This document shows, piece after piece, positions 45,418-54,166 of a stretch of 54,392 bases of DNA (its first letter is position 1; every line of letters starts with the position of its first letter). A program made the position numbers and the translations under genes. Origin of the DNA: Candidatus Dadabacteria bacterium (GTDB lineage Bacteria > Desulfobacterota_D > UBA1144 > Nemesobacterales > Nemesobacteraceae); assembly GCA_022819805.1 (NCBI GenBank), contig JAJEGO010000018.1, positions 1-54,392 of the forward strand, in the 5' to 3' direction. Under the pieces are notes generated by a model, which saw nothing but the letters and a program-made list of their open reading frames with translations, had not been told where the DNA came from and made no database searches.

Positions 45418-46278
45418 ATGCAGACGGCAGTTGCAACGTGCGATTCTCTTTCGGTTTTCATGCGGGAGATGGAAAAACATCCGCTTCTCTCAAAAGAGGA
45501 AGAGCACGCGCTTGCGGTCAGATATTACGAAAACGAAGATCTTGAAGCGGCCAACAAACTTGTGGTGTCAAACCTCAGGTTCGTGGTGAGAATCGCTTCT
45601 GAGTACAGATCTTACGGTTTCCCGATGATGGACCTTGTTCAGGAAGGTTCGATAGGACTGATGCGCGCCGTTCAGAAATTCAATCCCTACAAGGGCTACA
45701 GGCTAATATCCTACGCGGTGTGGTGGATCAGGGTAAGGATCCAGAACCACATAATGAAGTTCTGGAGCAACGTAAAGATCGGAACGACGCAGTCCCAGAG
45801 AAAGCTTTTCCAGAGAATAGAAGGGGCAAAGCGCAAGCTCGGGATAACAGCCGCCAGCATGGAAGATGACGACATAAGTCGCCTGGCCGACCATTTCGGC
45901 GTCAAGGAAGAGGAAATCGGAGAGATGCAGGTTCGCGCTTCCAAAAGAGATCTCTCCCTCTCGGAGCGTCCCGCAGGGGACGACTCCTCGGCCACTTACG
46001 GGGAGTTGCTCCCTGACCCGTCGGATAACCAGGAGCAGGTGCTCGGCGAACTCGGGTTCGACAGCCTTGCCAGGGAGAATCTGCGCGAAGCTCTCGAGAT
46101 GCTTTCAGAGAGGCAGAAAAAGGTGATAAACGAGAGGTATTTCACCGAACCTCCAAGAAAACTCCACGAAATAGCCCGTGACCTCGGGGTTTCCCAGGAG
46201 AGGGTAAGGCAGATACAGGCCGAGTCCATAGGGAAACTCAGGGCGCACATGGCCGAAAAACTAGAAATTCACCCGTAA
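45418..46278 (+). CDS. rpoH: RNA polymerase heat-shock sigma factor (RpoH/sigma-32)
   Basis: A 286-residue sigma-70 family factor. Region 1.2/2 reads MEKHPLLSKEEEHALAVRYY and NKLVVSNLRFVVRIA; region 2.4 has YAVWWIRVRIQNHIMKFW; the RpoH-specific element is GTTQSQRKLFQRIEG. Region 4 ends LHEIARDLGVSQERVRQIQA. GGAGG at 45403 precedes the ATG at 45418 by 10 bases; the ATG at 45411 is out of frame. It directly precedes dnaK, 26 bases away, and likely controls it. Confidence 0.9.
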   Translation: MQTAVATCDSLSVFMREMEKHPLLSKEEEHALAVRYYENEDLEAANKLVVSNLRFVVRIASEYRSYGFPMMDLVQEGSIGLMRAVQKFNPYKGYRLISYAVWWIRVRIQNHIMKFWSNVKIGTTQSQRKLFQRIEGAKRKLGITAASMEDDDISRLADHFGVKEEEIGEMQVRASKRDLSLSERPAGDDSSATYGELLPDPSDNQEQVLGELGFDSLARENLREALEMLSERQKKVINERYFTEPPRKLHEIARDLGVSQERVRQIQAESIGKLRAHMAEKLEIHP

Positions 46279-46304
46279 CAAGAAGAAAATCCAGGAGGAA
46301 TTAA

Positions 46305-48224
46305 ATGGCTTCTAAGATAATAGGAATAGACCTTGGAACAACCAATTCATGCGTCGCCATCGTCGAGGGCGGCGAACCGAAAGTGATAATCAACGAGGAA
46401 GGCACGAGAACCACCCCGTCGGTGGTCGCGTTCCTAAAGGACGGAGACGAGGTTCTGGTCGGCGGACCGGCAAAGCGCCAGGCCGTGGCCAACCCTGAGA
46501 ACACCGTCTACTCTACCAAAAGGCTTATGGGCCGCAGGTTCGAGGAGATATCGAGCGAAGCTGACAGCCTAGCCTACAAGGTAGTGAAATCAGGCAAATC
46601 AGACGCCTGGGTCGAGGTCGAGGGAAAAGAGTACTCTCCCCCGCAGGTTTCAGCGCATGTGCTAACGAAGCTTAAAAAGGCTGCCGAGGACTACCTGGGT
46701 TCCGAAGTCCAAGAAGCCGTTATCACCGTTCCAGCGTATTTTAACGACAGCCAGCGCCAGGCAACAAAAGACGCCGGAAAGATAGCTGGTCTTGACGTAA
46801 AGCGCATAATAAACGAGCCGACCGCGGCGGCGCTTGCCTACGGGTTTGACAAGAAAAAAGAGGGCATGATAGTCGTCTACGATCTCGGGGGTGGAACTTT
46901 CGACGTATCGGTGCTTGAGGTCGGAAACAACGTAATAGAGGTAAAGTCCACAAACGGTGACACCCATCTCGGAGGAGACGATTTTGACAAGAGGGTCATT
47001 GATTACATTGTCTCCGAGTTCAAAAAGGATTCAGGAATAGACCTCGGGGCGGACAAGATGGCCGTGCAGAGACTTAGGGAAGCGGCAGAGAAGGCCAAGA
47101 TCGAGCTTTCAAACACCGTCGAGACGGAAATAAACCTGCCGTTTATAACGGCCGATGCAAGCGGTCCCAAGCACCTGGTGCTTAAGATAACACGCTCCAA
47201 GTTCGAGCAGCTGATCGAGGATCTCGTAAAAGGCACCCTCAAGCCCTGCGAGCAGGCCCTCAGGGATGCGGGGCTTCGCCCGGGCGAGATAGCCGAGGTG
47301 ATACTGGTCGGCGGATCGACCAGGATTCCGCTTGTGCAGAAAGTCGTGACTGACTTTTTCGCAAAGGAGCCGAGCAGGGGGATAAACCCAGACGAGGTGG
47401 TTGCCATGGGGGCCGCCATACAGGCGGGCGTGCTCGGCGGAGACGTAACCGACGTGCTCCTTCTAGACGTGATACCTCTCTCGCTTGGCATAGAAACCCT
47501 TGGAGGGGTAATGACCACCATAATCGAGAGAAACACGACCATTCCCACAAAGAAAAGCCAGGTTTTCACAACGGCAGAAGACAACCAGAACTCGGTTGAG
47601 ATCCACGTGCTGCAGGGAGAGCGGCAGATGGCGGCCGACAACAGGACGCTTGCCAGGTTCATCCTGTCGGGAATTCCCGCGGCGGCAAGGGGGATTCCCC
47701 AGATAGAGGTCACTTTTGACACCGACGCTGACGGAATACTTCATGTATCCGCGAAGGACAACGCAACCCAGAAGGAGCAGAAGGTCAAGGTCGAGGCTTC
47801 AAGCGGGCTAAGCAGCGACGAGATTGACTCCATGGTCGATGAAGCCGAGAAGATGTCCGAGAAAGACAAGGAGAAAAGCGAGCAGGTTCAGAAAAGAAAC
47901 CAGCTTGACGAACTTGTCTACAGGACGGACAAGAGTTTCCAGGAACTTGGCGACGGCCTATCCGAGGATGAGAAGAAAGAACTTGAACAGGCCCTTGAGG
48001 AAGGAAGGGAGGCGCTTAAGTCGGATGATCCGGGCAAGATCGACCAAGCGACGGAGAAAATAACCGCCGTTTCTCATAAGCTTGCGGAGCTTATGTACAA
48101 GAAGCAGCAGGAAGAAGCCGCCGCGGGAGCCGGAGAGGGCGGAGCTGAGGGCCAGGCCCCAGAACAGGGAAATTCCACCTCGGGCGATGACGTGATAGAC
48201 GCCGAATTTACCGAACAAAAGTAA
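46305..48224 (+). CDS. dnaK: Chaperone DnaK (Hsp70)
   Basis: A 639-residue ATP-dependent chaperone. [44 protein letters not shown] and VGGSTRIP mark the actin-like nucleotide-binding domain. The peptide-binding domain follows ([13 protein letters not shown] linker), and the lid ends with a Gly/Ala/Glu-rich tail and [16 protein letters not shown] precedes the ATG. grpE and dnaJ are not adjacent, unlike many genomes. This is the last core gene before the second half of the accessory island. Confidence 0.98.
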   Translation: MASKIIGIDLGTTNSCVAIVEGGEPKVIINEEGTRTTPSVVAFLKDGDEVLVGGPAKRQAVANPENTVYSTKRLMGRRFEEISSEADSLAYKVVKSGKSDAWVEVEGKEYSPPQVSAHVLTKLKKAAEDYLGSEVQEAVITVPAYFNDSQRQATKDAGKIAGLDVKRIINEPTAAALAYGFDKKKEGMIVVYDLGGGTFDVSVLEVGNNVIEVKSTNGDTHLGGDDFDKRVIDYIVSEFKKDSGIDLGADKMAVQRLREAAEKAKIELSNTVETEINLPFITADASGPKHLVLKITRSKFEQLIEDLVKGTLKPCEQALRDAGLRPGEIAEVILVGGSTRIPLVQKVVTDFFAKEPSRGINPDEVVAMGAAIQAGVLGGDVTDVLLLDVIPLSLGIETLGGVMTTIIERNTTIPTKKSQVFTTAEDNQNSVEIHVLQGERQMAADNRTLARFILSGIPAAARGIPQIEVTFDTDADGILHVSAKDNATQKEQKVKVEASSGLSSDEIDSMVDEAEKMSEKDKEKSEQVQKRNQLDELVYRTDKSFQELGDGLSEDEKKELEQALEEGREALKSDDPGKIDQATEKITAVSHKLAELMYKKQQEEAAAGAGEGGAEGQAPEQGNSTSGDDVIDAEFTEQK

Positions 48225-48254
48225 TAGCGCTGGGTCTCACAGAGCTAGACAATT

Positions 48255-48677
48255 ATGCAGAATGATAAAGAAAGCAAAAATGATAGAAATTTTTACGTAG
48301 ACCATCTCATAAGGGGGTATTACTCAGCTAATTTCAACTACGACAGGAGTATCATGACCGTGGCGGGCGGTGCCCTGACGGTCTTCGTTGTTTTTATAGA
48401 CAAGATGGTGGATATGGACTCGGTTCAATGCTTTCCACTGATGAAGTTTTCTTGGATTCTCTTTGCCTTAAGCTTGGCTGTGATAATCTTTCGCCATTAT
48501 TCCGGGGTAAAAGCACATGAGAAAGCCCTTAAACAGTTGGATAAGGGAAAGGAGAAGAAAAATGAGCCGACGGGAGGCAAATGGAACAAAATCTCAGAAT
48601 ACTGTCTTTTTACCTCCTGCATATTAGTGAGTTTTGGATTTATTTTGGCCGCGATCTTTATTTACAAAAACATATAG
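48255..48677 (+). CDS. Three-TM membrane protein of unknown function
   Basis: A 140-residue protein with about 33 N-terminal charged residues (DRNFYVDHLIRGYYSANF). Three hydrophobic segments follow (about 34-53, 62-83, 112-137), with a charged loop between the second and third. It ends IFIYKN. The stop codon overlaps the ribosome site of the next gene, so the two form a unit. Small multi-TM proteins of this size are often effectors in defence operons, but I recognise no family. Confidence 0.6.
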   Translation: MQNDKESKNDRNFYVDHLIRGYYSANFNYDRSIMTVAGGALTVFVVFIDKMVDMDSVQCFPLMKFSWILFALSLAVIIFRHYSGVKAHEKALKQLDKGKEKKNEPTGGKWNKISEYCLFTSCILVSFGFILAAIFIYKNI

Positions 48678-48688
48678 GAGGTAAAGTG

Positions 48689-48889
48689 ATGTCCAAGAAA
48701 TCAGATAGAATTACTCAAGAAATTCGTAAGATTAAAGAAAAATATCCCCCTGGTCGCCATTCCGTTCCCCACATCCCGGAGGAGAACTTTCCTAGTTCAA
48801 CCGAGGAACCTGAACCGCCGGCAGGGGGCCCTTCAGAGGAAAGCGACAATTCGGTCCAAGAAGATAGTTCTGGAGACAATACCGAGTAG
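48689..48889 (+). CDS. Small acidic, disordered partner protein
   Basis: A 66-residue protein translated from an ATG after a strong AGGAGGT ribosome site. A basic helix (KKSDRITQEIRKIKEKY) leads into a Pro/Glu/Ser-rich acidic tail. It starts 12 bases after the membrane-protein stop. The low complexity argues for a regulator or inhibitor role, but this is a guess. Confidence 0.55.
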   Translation: MSKKSDRITQEIRKIKEKYPPGRHSVPHIPEENFPSSTEEPEPPAGGPSEESDNSVQEDSSGDNTE

Positions 48890-49065
48890 TAAGTTTTGTC
48901 TTGCCCGTTTGTTGGTTGTTTTGCCGAGTTCTAGCCCTGAGAATCTTTTCGAGCATATTCCAAAGTTTCGGGAAGTTGTCAGATTCAGAAACAACGGCGA
49001 GAGAACAGAATAAGAAAGTATGCCAAGAATAATCGACACATGAAATTCATGATAAGGAGATGAAC

Positions 49066-49818
49066 ATGACTCAAGGATTCAATGATTTGGACAAGAGGTT
49101 CACAGTGCGCTCTAAAAGTTTTCAGCAGGAGTTTCAGCACCTAAAAGACCCGGAGAATGCATTCGGAATTCGTTTCACCGCAGTACCCGTGGGTGATGAA
49201 GTCTGCTTGGATTGTGTTTTTCGCCACGAAACAGTCGCAGAAAAATTTAAAGAACCGCAGCCTAAGGTTTTCATTCAGAAAAGTGGAAGGAGCAGACGGC
49301 TTCTAAAAGATGAGAGGATCTTCTCTTCCCTCAGATGGTGGCCTATTCCAAATGGTGGCGCACGGCAAGCACTTGCAGTTGGTGACACCAAGTTCTCTGT
49401 TCATAGTTATCGGGAACTTCACCGCGACGGACTTATAGAAATGGGCTTTGTTTCAAACTTTCATTATGAAGGTGATCTTTGCCTTCTGTCCGACTTGCCT
49501 TTTGTTGTTTTCTCTAATCTGATGGTATGGACCAACCATATCAGAAATCAAGTTTCTGTTCCCACGGCGGAATATGCTATTGAAACTGAGATTCGTACCA
49601 GAGGCACTTATGTGATCGTAACAGATGAGTATGCAGCTAAAGATTTTGCAATAAGAACTGGAACGGTATTTCCGCCGGAAACAAGAAGTTCTCTCAGACA
49701 TCGGCTTGGTAATTCTGGAGAAATTTCAGAGCTCGTTGCATCGTTTTATTATGATTTTTGGGATTTTTTCCCTAAGTATGTTGCTGCCAAAGAGGTAGTT
49801 TTTACGATAGAAGATTGA
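49066..49818 (+). CDS. Unknown 250-residue protein in the island
   Basis: Starts at the ATG 49066 (MTQGFNDLDKR), chosen because AAGGAG lies about 8 bases before; the ATG at 49060 is too close. The protein is mixed alpha/beta, with aromatic patches (SSLRWWPIPN, SFYYDFWDFFPKY), no Cys pairs and no nucleotide-binding loop. No family recognised. It is 68 bases before the TIR gene and in the same direction. Confidence 0.5.
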   Translation: MTQGFNDLDKRFTVRSKSFQQEFQHLKDPENAFGIRFTAVPVGDEVCLDCVFRHETVAEKFKEPQPKVFIQKSGRSRRLLKDERIFSSLRWWPIPNGGARQALAVGDTKFSVHSYRELHRDGLIEMGFVSNFHYEGDLCLLSDLPFVVFSNLMVWTNHIRNQVSVPTAEYAIETEIRTRGTYVIVTDEYAAKDFAIRTGTVFPPETRSSLRHRLGNSGEISELVASFYYDFWDFFPKYVAAKEVVFTIED

Positions 49819-49885
49819 ACGGGTGATTAAATTTTTCCCCGCACGGTATTTCAGATAAAAAGGAGTCCGAATTTTAAGACAACGA

Positions 49886-50326
49886 ATGAGCCAACATCGT
49901 ATACATGTTTTCATAAGCCACTCATGGTCATATTCGCATCACTACTCCACCCTGCGCAGATGGATATTTGAAGAAAAGAACCATCTCGGACAGGCTTCGC
50001 TGAGATTTCGCGATTTCTCTGTGCCGAAAGATAATCCGATCCATAAAGTGTCCAACGCCAAGGCTTTGAGGGAAGCCATTTACAGAAAGATTGAAAGGAG
50101 TCACGTTATAGTTATTCCATTAGGTATGTATGCAAACTACAGCAATTGGATTAAAAAAGAGATTCAAGGCGCAAAGCTAAAATCAAAGCCGATTCTGGGA
50201 GTCAATCCATGGGGTCAACTGCGAAGCCCTTCAGTTGTGGGGAATGCCGCTCAAAACACGGTCGGTTGGAATAAAAAAAGCATCATTCGAGGGATCTGGG
50301 AGTTGTATCGCAATGACCGATCTTGA
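49886..50326 (+). CDS. TIR-domain protein, ThsB-like (DUF1863 type)
   Basis: A 146-residue protein: HVFISHSWSYSHHYSTLRRW is the TIR strand-A/loop; RFRDFSVPKDNPI and ALREAIYRKIERSHVIVIPLG follow; YSNWIKKEI has W88 and the probable catalytic E92. This order matches the MTH538/DUF1863 TIR group that includes the Thoeris ThsB sensor, which makes a cyclic ADP-ribose-like signal on infection. No ThsA gene follows; instead the last 14 bases overlap a membrane-protein gene. Confidence 0.82.
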   Translation: MSQHRIHVFISHSWSYSHHYSTLRRWIFEEKNHLGQASLRFRDFSVPKDNPIHKVSNAKALREAIYRKIERSHVIVIPLGMYANYSNWIKKEIQGAKLKSKPILGVNPWGQLRSPSVVGNAAQNTVGWNKKSIIRGIWELYRNDRS

Positions 50327-50735
50327 CCATAAGCTTGAGATCTACAAGGTTTACATTTCCACCATTACGGCCAATGAGAACCGCCGACAGCAGGCATCAG
50401 TCGTATATCTTGGCATGGTTGCGGCAATCGTTACTGCAGTTGGTGTTGTTAGCAATAGGATGCCGTTGATTTATCCGGCTTCGTTAATTTTCTTGATATC
50501 GGCGATCTGGTTTTTAACTATCAGATATTTTCGCAGGTTAGCAAAGGCGAAGTTTTCAGTGGTTTCTGAAATAGAGAAAGATCTTCCTATTGCCCCCTTT
50601 GAAATGGAATGGGAGATATTAAGCGCCGGAAAGAACAACCGAATCAGTTTGACTCATCTGGAGATGTTTCTTCCCTTGTTTATTGCTTTGGGTTGCCTAG
50701 CTTACATTGTTTTCCATGTCGTTCCTCGTTGTTAA
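50313..50735 (+). CDS. Small three-TM membrane protein coupled to the TIR gene
   Basis: A 140-residue protein, ATG inside the end of the TIR gene (14-base overlap). An N-terminal helix (KLEIYKVYISTITANENRRQ) is followed by TM spans about 29-46, 52-72 and 117-136, with a cytoplasmic AKFSVVSEIEKDLPIAPFEMEW between. That KF-x-V-x-x-E-I-E-x-x-L-P pattern resembles the small RipA-like octameric membrane proteins often beside TIR genes. Likely a signal-gated membrane effector, by inference. Confidence 0.65.
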   Translation: MTDLDHKLEIYKVYISTITANENRRQQASVVYLGMVAAIVTAVGVVSNRMPLIYPASLIFLISAIWFLTIRYFRRLAKAKFSVVSEIEKDLPIAPFEMEWEILSAGKNNRISLTHLEMFLPLFIALGCLAYIVFHVVPRC

Positions 50736-50784
50736 TTAGGCAAGAACTATGCGTGTAATTTATGGATAGGATGGTCAATATTTT

Positions 50785-51940
50785 TGGGAATTACCAAATT
50801 AAGTTGACTGCTTTTCTTGCTTATTAAGTGGGAATTATTAAGTGAGCACAATGAGGTATGGATTTGGAACTTCAGCGAATCCAATCGAGTAAAGAAAACT
50901 CAGGTAAAATAACAAAGCTTGCTCTTAGGGTTGCAAAGTCTTTCTGCGGGCGAGCTTAGCTTGTAATTCCCAGAGAAAGGATTTACGTTATGGCTCGAAA
51001 AATTTCAGCATCTCAACTGCGTAGCAAACTTCGTCAGATTCAAAACAAAAATAGACAGGCTGTAGATAAGTATAACCGCGAAGTTCGTAAAGTTAACCGG
51101 AAGCTTAAGCAGTCTGTTGATCAATACAACAATCAAGTTCGAGAATATAATAGAAGAGTTCGGGCAAATCAACGAAGAATTAAGTCGGAGCTTAACAGAC
51201 TTCAGTCAAGAAAAGTATCAGTTCGCTATCAAGTGATAACAACATCTGCCATATCTCTTAACACTCACTACGAAATTCTCAATGCTAAGGAACAAGAGTT
51301 TGAAAACACACATTTTGGTAATGTTTTCCTTGATCTATCTGAAAAAGAAAACGCCAACAGCCTGCAAGTCTCAAACGTTCTGGAGTCTGATTCAGGTTCA
51401 GAGCAGATAATTGCAGACTTATCTTCATTGAGCCATACGGAAATCAGTGGCGATCTTGAATCAATCTCACATGATCTGAAAGACAGGTGGGAGGGAGCTC
51501 TGTTTTCATTGAGTCCTAGGAACCCTGATGCGGCACGTCATTTCTGTACAAGTGCTCGGGAGATACTTGTTAAGATTCTGGATACTGCTGCACCTAATGA
51601 CGCTGTGAAAAGCACTTTTCCTGGTTGTGAAACCACAGACCAAAATGTTCCAATTCGAAAAGAAAAGATCAGATATTTGCTTAAGCGGGCAGGGATAATA
51701 AATAATTCTGCAGTAAATTTCGTCGATGAAAATGTTAAAAATGTTCTTGAACTTATTCAAATGTTAAGCGGTGGTACACACGAGCCTTCGGGAAAATTCA
51801 GTATTAATCAACTCATGGTTATTAAAACGAGAGTCGAGGACGCAATAACATATCTTTTCTCTATTCAAGAACACCAAATATAAAAGAGCTTAACTATTTG
51901 CTCTTTATAACTTACTGTCAACTCAACTTGGTAATTCCCC
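50785..51940. mobile_element. Inverted-repeat-bounded cassette carrying the coiled-coil nuclease-like gene
   Basis: Left arm GGGAATTACCAAATTAAGTT (starts 50786) and right arm 51915-51938, whose reverse complement GGGAATTACCAAGTTGAGTT matches over about 23 bases with two mismatches. The enclosed DNA holds one complete gene and no transposase. The outer GGGAATTAC is shared with the cassette at 44574-45091. Confidence 0.6.
50990..51883 (+). CDS. Coiled-coil protein with a domain like predicted pPIWI-associated nucleases
   Basis: The 297-residue protein has a basic coiled coil at residues 1-75 (heptads such as KYNREVRKVNRKLKQSVDQY) and then a helical domain. WEGALFSLSPRNPDAARHFC, SAREILVKILDTAAP and PIRKEKIRYLLKRAG resemble the predicted pPIWI-associating nuclease family (pP_pnuc) from memory; I cannot verify it. 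No pPIWI or Argonaute gene is nearby. AGAAAGG precedes the ATG. It is the only gene between 23-base inverted repeats. Confidence 0.5.
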   Translation: MARKISASQLRSKLRQIQNKNRQAVDKYNREVRKVNRKLKQSVDQYNNQVREYNRRVRANQRRIKSELNRLQSRKVSVRYQVITTSAISLNTHYEILNAKEQEFENTHFGNVFLDLSEKENANSLQVSNVLESDSGSEQIIADLSSLSHTEISGDLESISHDLKDRWEGALFSLSPRNPDAARHFCTSAREILVKILDTAAPNDAVKSTFPGCETTDQNVPIRKEKIRYLLKRAGIINNSAVNFVDENVKNVLELIQMLSGGTHEPSGKFSINQLMVIKTRVEDAITYLFSIQEHQI

Positions 51941-52118
51941 TTTATTCCTCTTCTTTTAGAATAAAAGAGTGATCAAACCATCCTTCCAACCACATTCCGA
52001 TTACCCAGAAATAACAATTCAGGCAATTAAGAGATTTACTTTCAAGAGAAGGACTGTTCAATCTTAAAATATGGTATGATCTTCAAACCAATTTTGCAAA
52101 TTATCTAGAAGTTCCAAT

Positions 52119-54110
52119 ATGATTGAGATCTTGGGAAACATTAAAGGTAGTGAATATGAAGCAGCAGAGAAGCTGAAAACACTATTTCTAAACATTTGGC
52201 CCGATCTCGCCAAAAGCAAAAATGACCGACTTGTAATCTTTGTTGGATACACGGTACATGAAGCAAGGATAAAAGATATTGACTTGATTGTAATAGGAGA
52301 TTTTGCCGACAATCGAAACGTTCAATTTCCAATAGATCCTTCTCAACCCCCAACTCGGCGTGGGAATGCCTCAAAAAAAACCTTCGAAGTAAAGAATTTT
52401 GTAATAGTAATGGAGGTCAAGAGTAACGACCCGCGATATGTTAGATTCTCGGGTGGAAACGCCTTGGTCAAATATTCCAACCGAGAAAGTTGGCATTCCG
52501 TTACTGACCAAAGTAGGGGACAGCTTTACTCTTTTAAAAATCACCTCAAATCCAAACAGGTAGATGATTTTTTCGTCAGCAACTTGATATTTTTTACACA
52601 ACTTGAGCACTTCAACTTACCTGGTGGCGGATTCGACAACTTCATCGCATCGAATACGCCCATCGAAACAATCCTATACAAAGCACATTCCCAGTTTGCC
52701 ACATACAAAAGCAGGCAGCCGGATGAAACCACCATGGCTTATGCAAAAGACAATTATGAAATTAAAAAACTGTATGAAATCATGGAGGAAATACGCCCAA
52801 CACCTCTGGATAGACGCAGAATGGACCAGATGGCAAGTGCCCAATGGAGAAGGAAATGGCTAAATGATATTGGGAAAAAGCAAATTATAATCAGAGGACG
52901 CGCAGGGACGGGGAAAACAGTTGCACTTATGCAACTCGCTGACCATGCTTTCCGTATACACAATAAACGTTCATTGTTGATTACATACAACCTAGCCTTG
53001 GTAGCAGACTTGAACCGACTGAAAGGACTGATGGGGATCCCAGATGATCTGATAAACGGTGGTATTTCGATTTCGACAATCCACTCTTTAATCGGAAAAT
53101 TGACACGGAGAATGGGCATATCTGGCGACAATTTTTATAATCGATTTGAAGACATAAAAAACGAAATTTTAGACCATATAAGACACGGATCTGTAACACA
53201 GGAAGATGTGGAGCAATATAAAAGATCTTCTCCGCAGGATTTTCGCTTTGATGTGGTTTTTGTGGACGAAGGACAGGATTGGCCAGACAATGAAATTGAG
53301 ATATTAAGGTGGTTTTTCGGTCTGCAAAATATTGTTGTAGCAGACGGGGTGGATCAGTATGTGCGAACCCGGAGAAATACTCGTCCGGAGAATGCTAAGG
53401 GTTGGGATCGAGGATTAGAACCTGACTCTTATGTTCGACACAGTTTGCGTAAAGGCGTACGCATGAAAAACAACCTAGCAGTGTTTATGGCCGATGTAGC
53501 CTGGGATGTTTTTAAGCTCGACAAATGGGATGTAGATCCAGACGATAAGGCCATTGGGGGACGTGTATTGATCCTTGAAGGTGATTTGGTTTCGCGACCA
53601 GACGTGTATAAGGAATTGTATGAACAGGCACGAGACGAAGGGAATTCTCCGATAGATATGCTAGCTTGTGTGCCCCCCAATATGGTCAAAAGATCAAAAG
53701 AATACGGGTACTCGGTAGTGGGAAAAAATTATGGAAATGATGGTATAAAATGTTGGGATGCATGCTCAGACATAGTCCGAAAGGAAGTTCTCCCAAGCAA
53801 GGATGCGTTTCGTATTGTACAGTACCAGTCAAGTCGAGGACTGGAGGGTTGGACAGTTTTTTTGTTTCGCTTTGATGAATTCTGGAACGTTAAATACAAT
53901 GAGGGCTTAGATACGGCAAAGGGCCGTAGGGAAATGTTCCCTGAAGATTATGCCTGTAGGTATGCAGGGCAATGGATGATGATTCCGATGTCAAGAGCAA
54001 TTGATACGCTTGTAATTAATTTAGGTCATGGAGACAGCACGATCAAAGACGATCTGCTAAAAATATACAAAAAGGGCGGTCATGACTGTATTGAGTGGAG
54101 AATACTCTAA
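52119..54110 (+). CDS. NERD-type nuclease fused to SF1 helicase
   Basis: The 663-residue protein starts with a restriction-like nuclease domain: D55 in IKDIDLIVIG, then E99 and K101 in VMEVKSN, and Q135 in RGQLYSF, the NERD arrangement. The helicase core follows: Walker A RGRAGTGKTVAL (G260-T267), motif Ia-like ITYNLALVADLNRL, STIHSL, and Walker B VFVDEGQDWPD (383-387). The second RecA-like lobe ends YQSSRGLEGWTV and MSRAIDTLVI. Similar NERD-UvrD fusions occur in phage-defence loci. The next gene, a GHKL ATPase, starts 57 bases later. Confidence 0.82.
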   Translation: MIEILGNIKGSEYEAAEKLKTLFLNIWPDLAKSKNDRLVIFVGYTVHEARIKDIDLIVIGDFADNRNVQFPIDPSQPPTRRGNASKKTFEVKNFVIVMEVKSNDPRYVRFSGGNALVKYSNRESWHSVTDQSRGQLYSFKNHLKSKQVDDFFVSNLIFFTQLEHFNLPGGGFDNFIASNTPIETILYKAHSQFATYKSRQPDETTMAYAKDNYEIKKLYEIMEEIRPTPLDRRRMDQMASAQWRRKWLNDIGKKQIIIRGRAGTGKTVALMQLADHAFRIHNKRSLLITYNLALVADLNRLKGLMGIPDDLINGGISISTIHSLIGKLTRRMGISGDNFYNRFEDIKNEILDHIRHGSVTQEDVEQYKRSSPQDFRFDVVFVDEGQDWPDNEIEILRWFFGLQNIVVADGVDQYVRTRRNTRPENAKGWDRGLEPDSYVRHSLRKGVRMKNNLAVFMADVAWDVFKLDKWDVDPDDKAIGGRVLILEGDLVSRPDVYKELYEQARDEGNSPIDMLACVPPNMVKRSKEYGYSVVGKNYGNDGIKCWDACSDIVRKEVLPSKDAFRIVQYQSSRGLEGWTVFLFRFDEFWNVKYNEGLDTAKGRREMFPEDYACRYAGQWMMIPMSRAIDTLVINLGHGDSTIKDDLLKIYKKGGHDCIEWRIL

Positions 54111-54166
54111 TCTGTGTAGAACTGTATATAATCCCAAAAGATTAATTCGAATATAATTTCCCGGTT

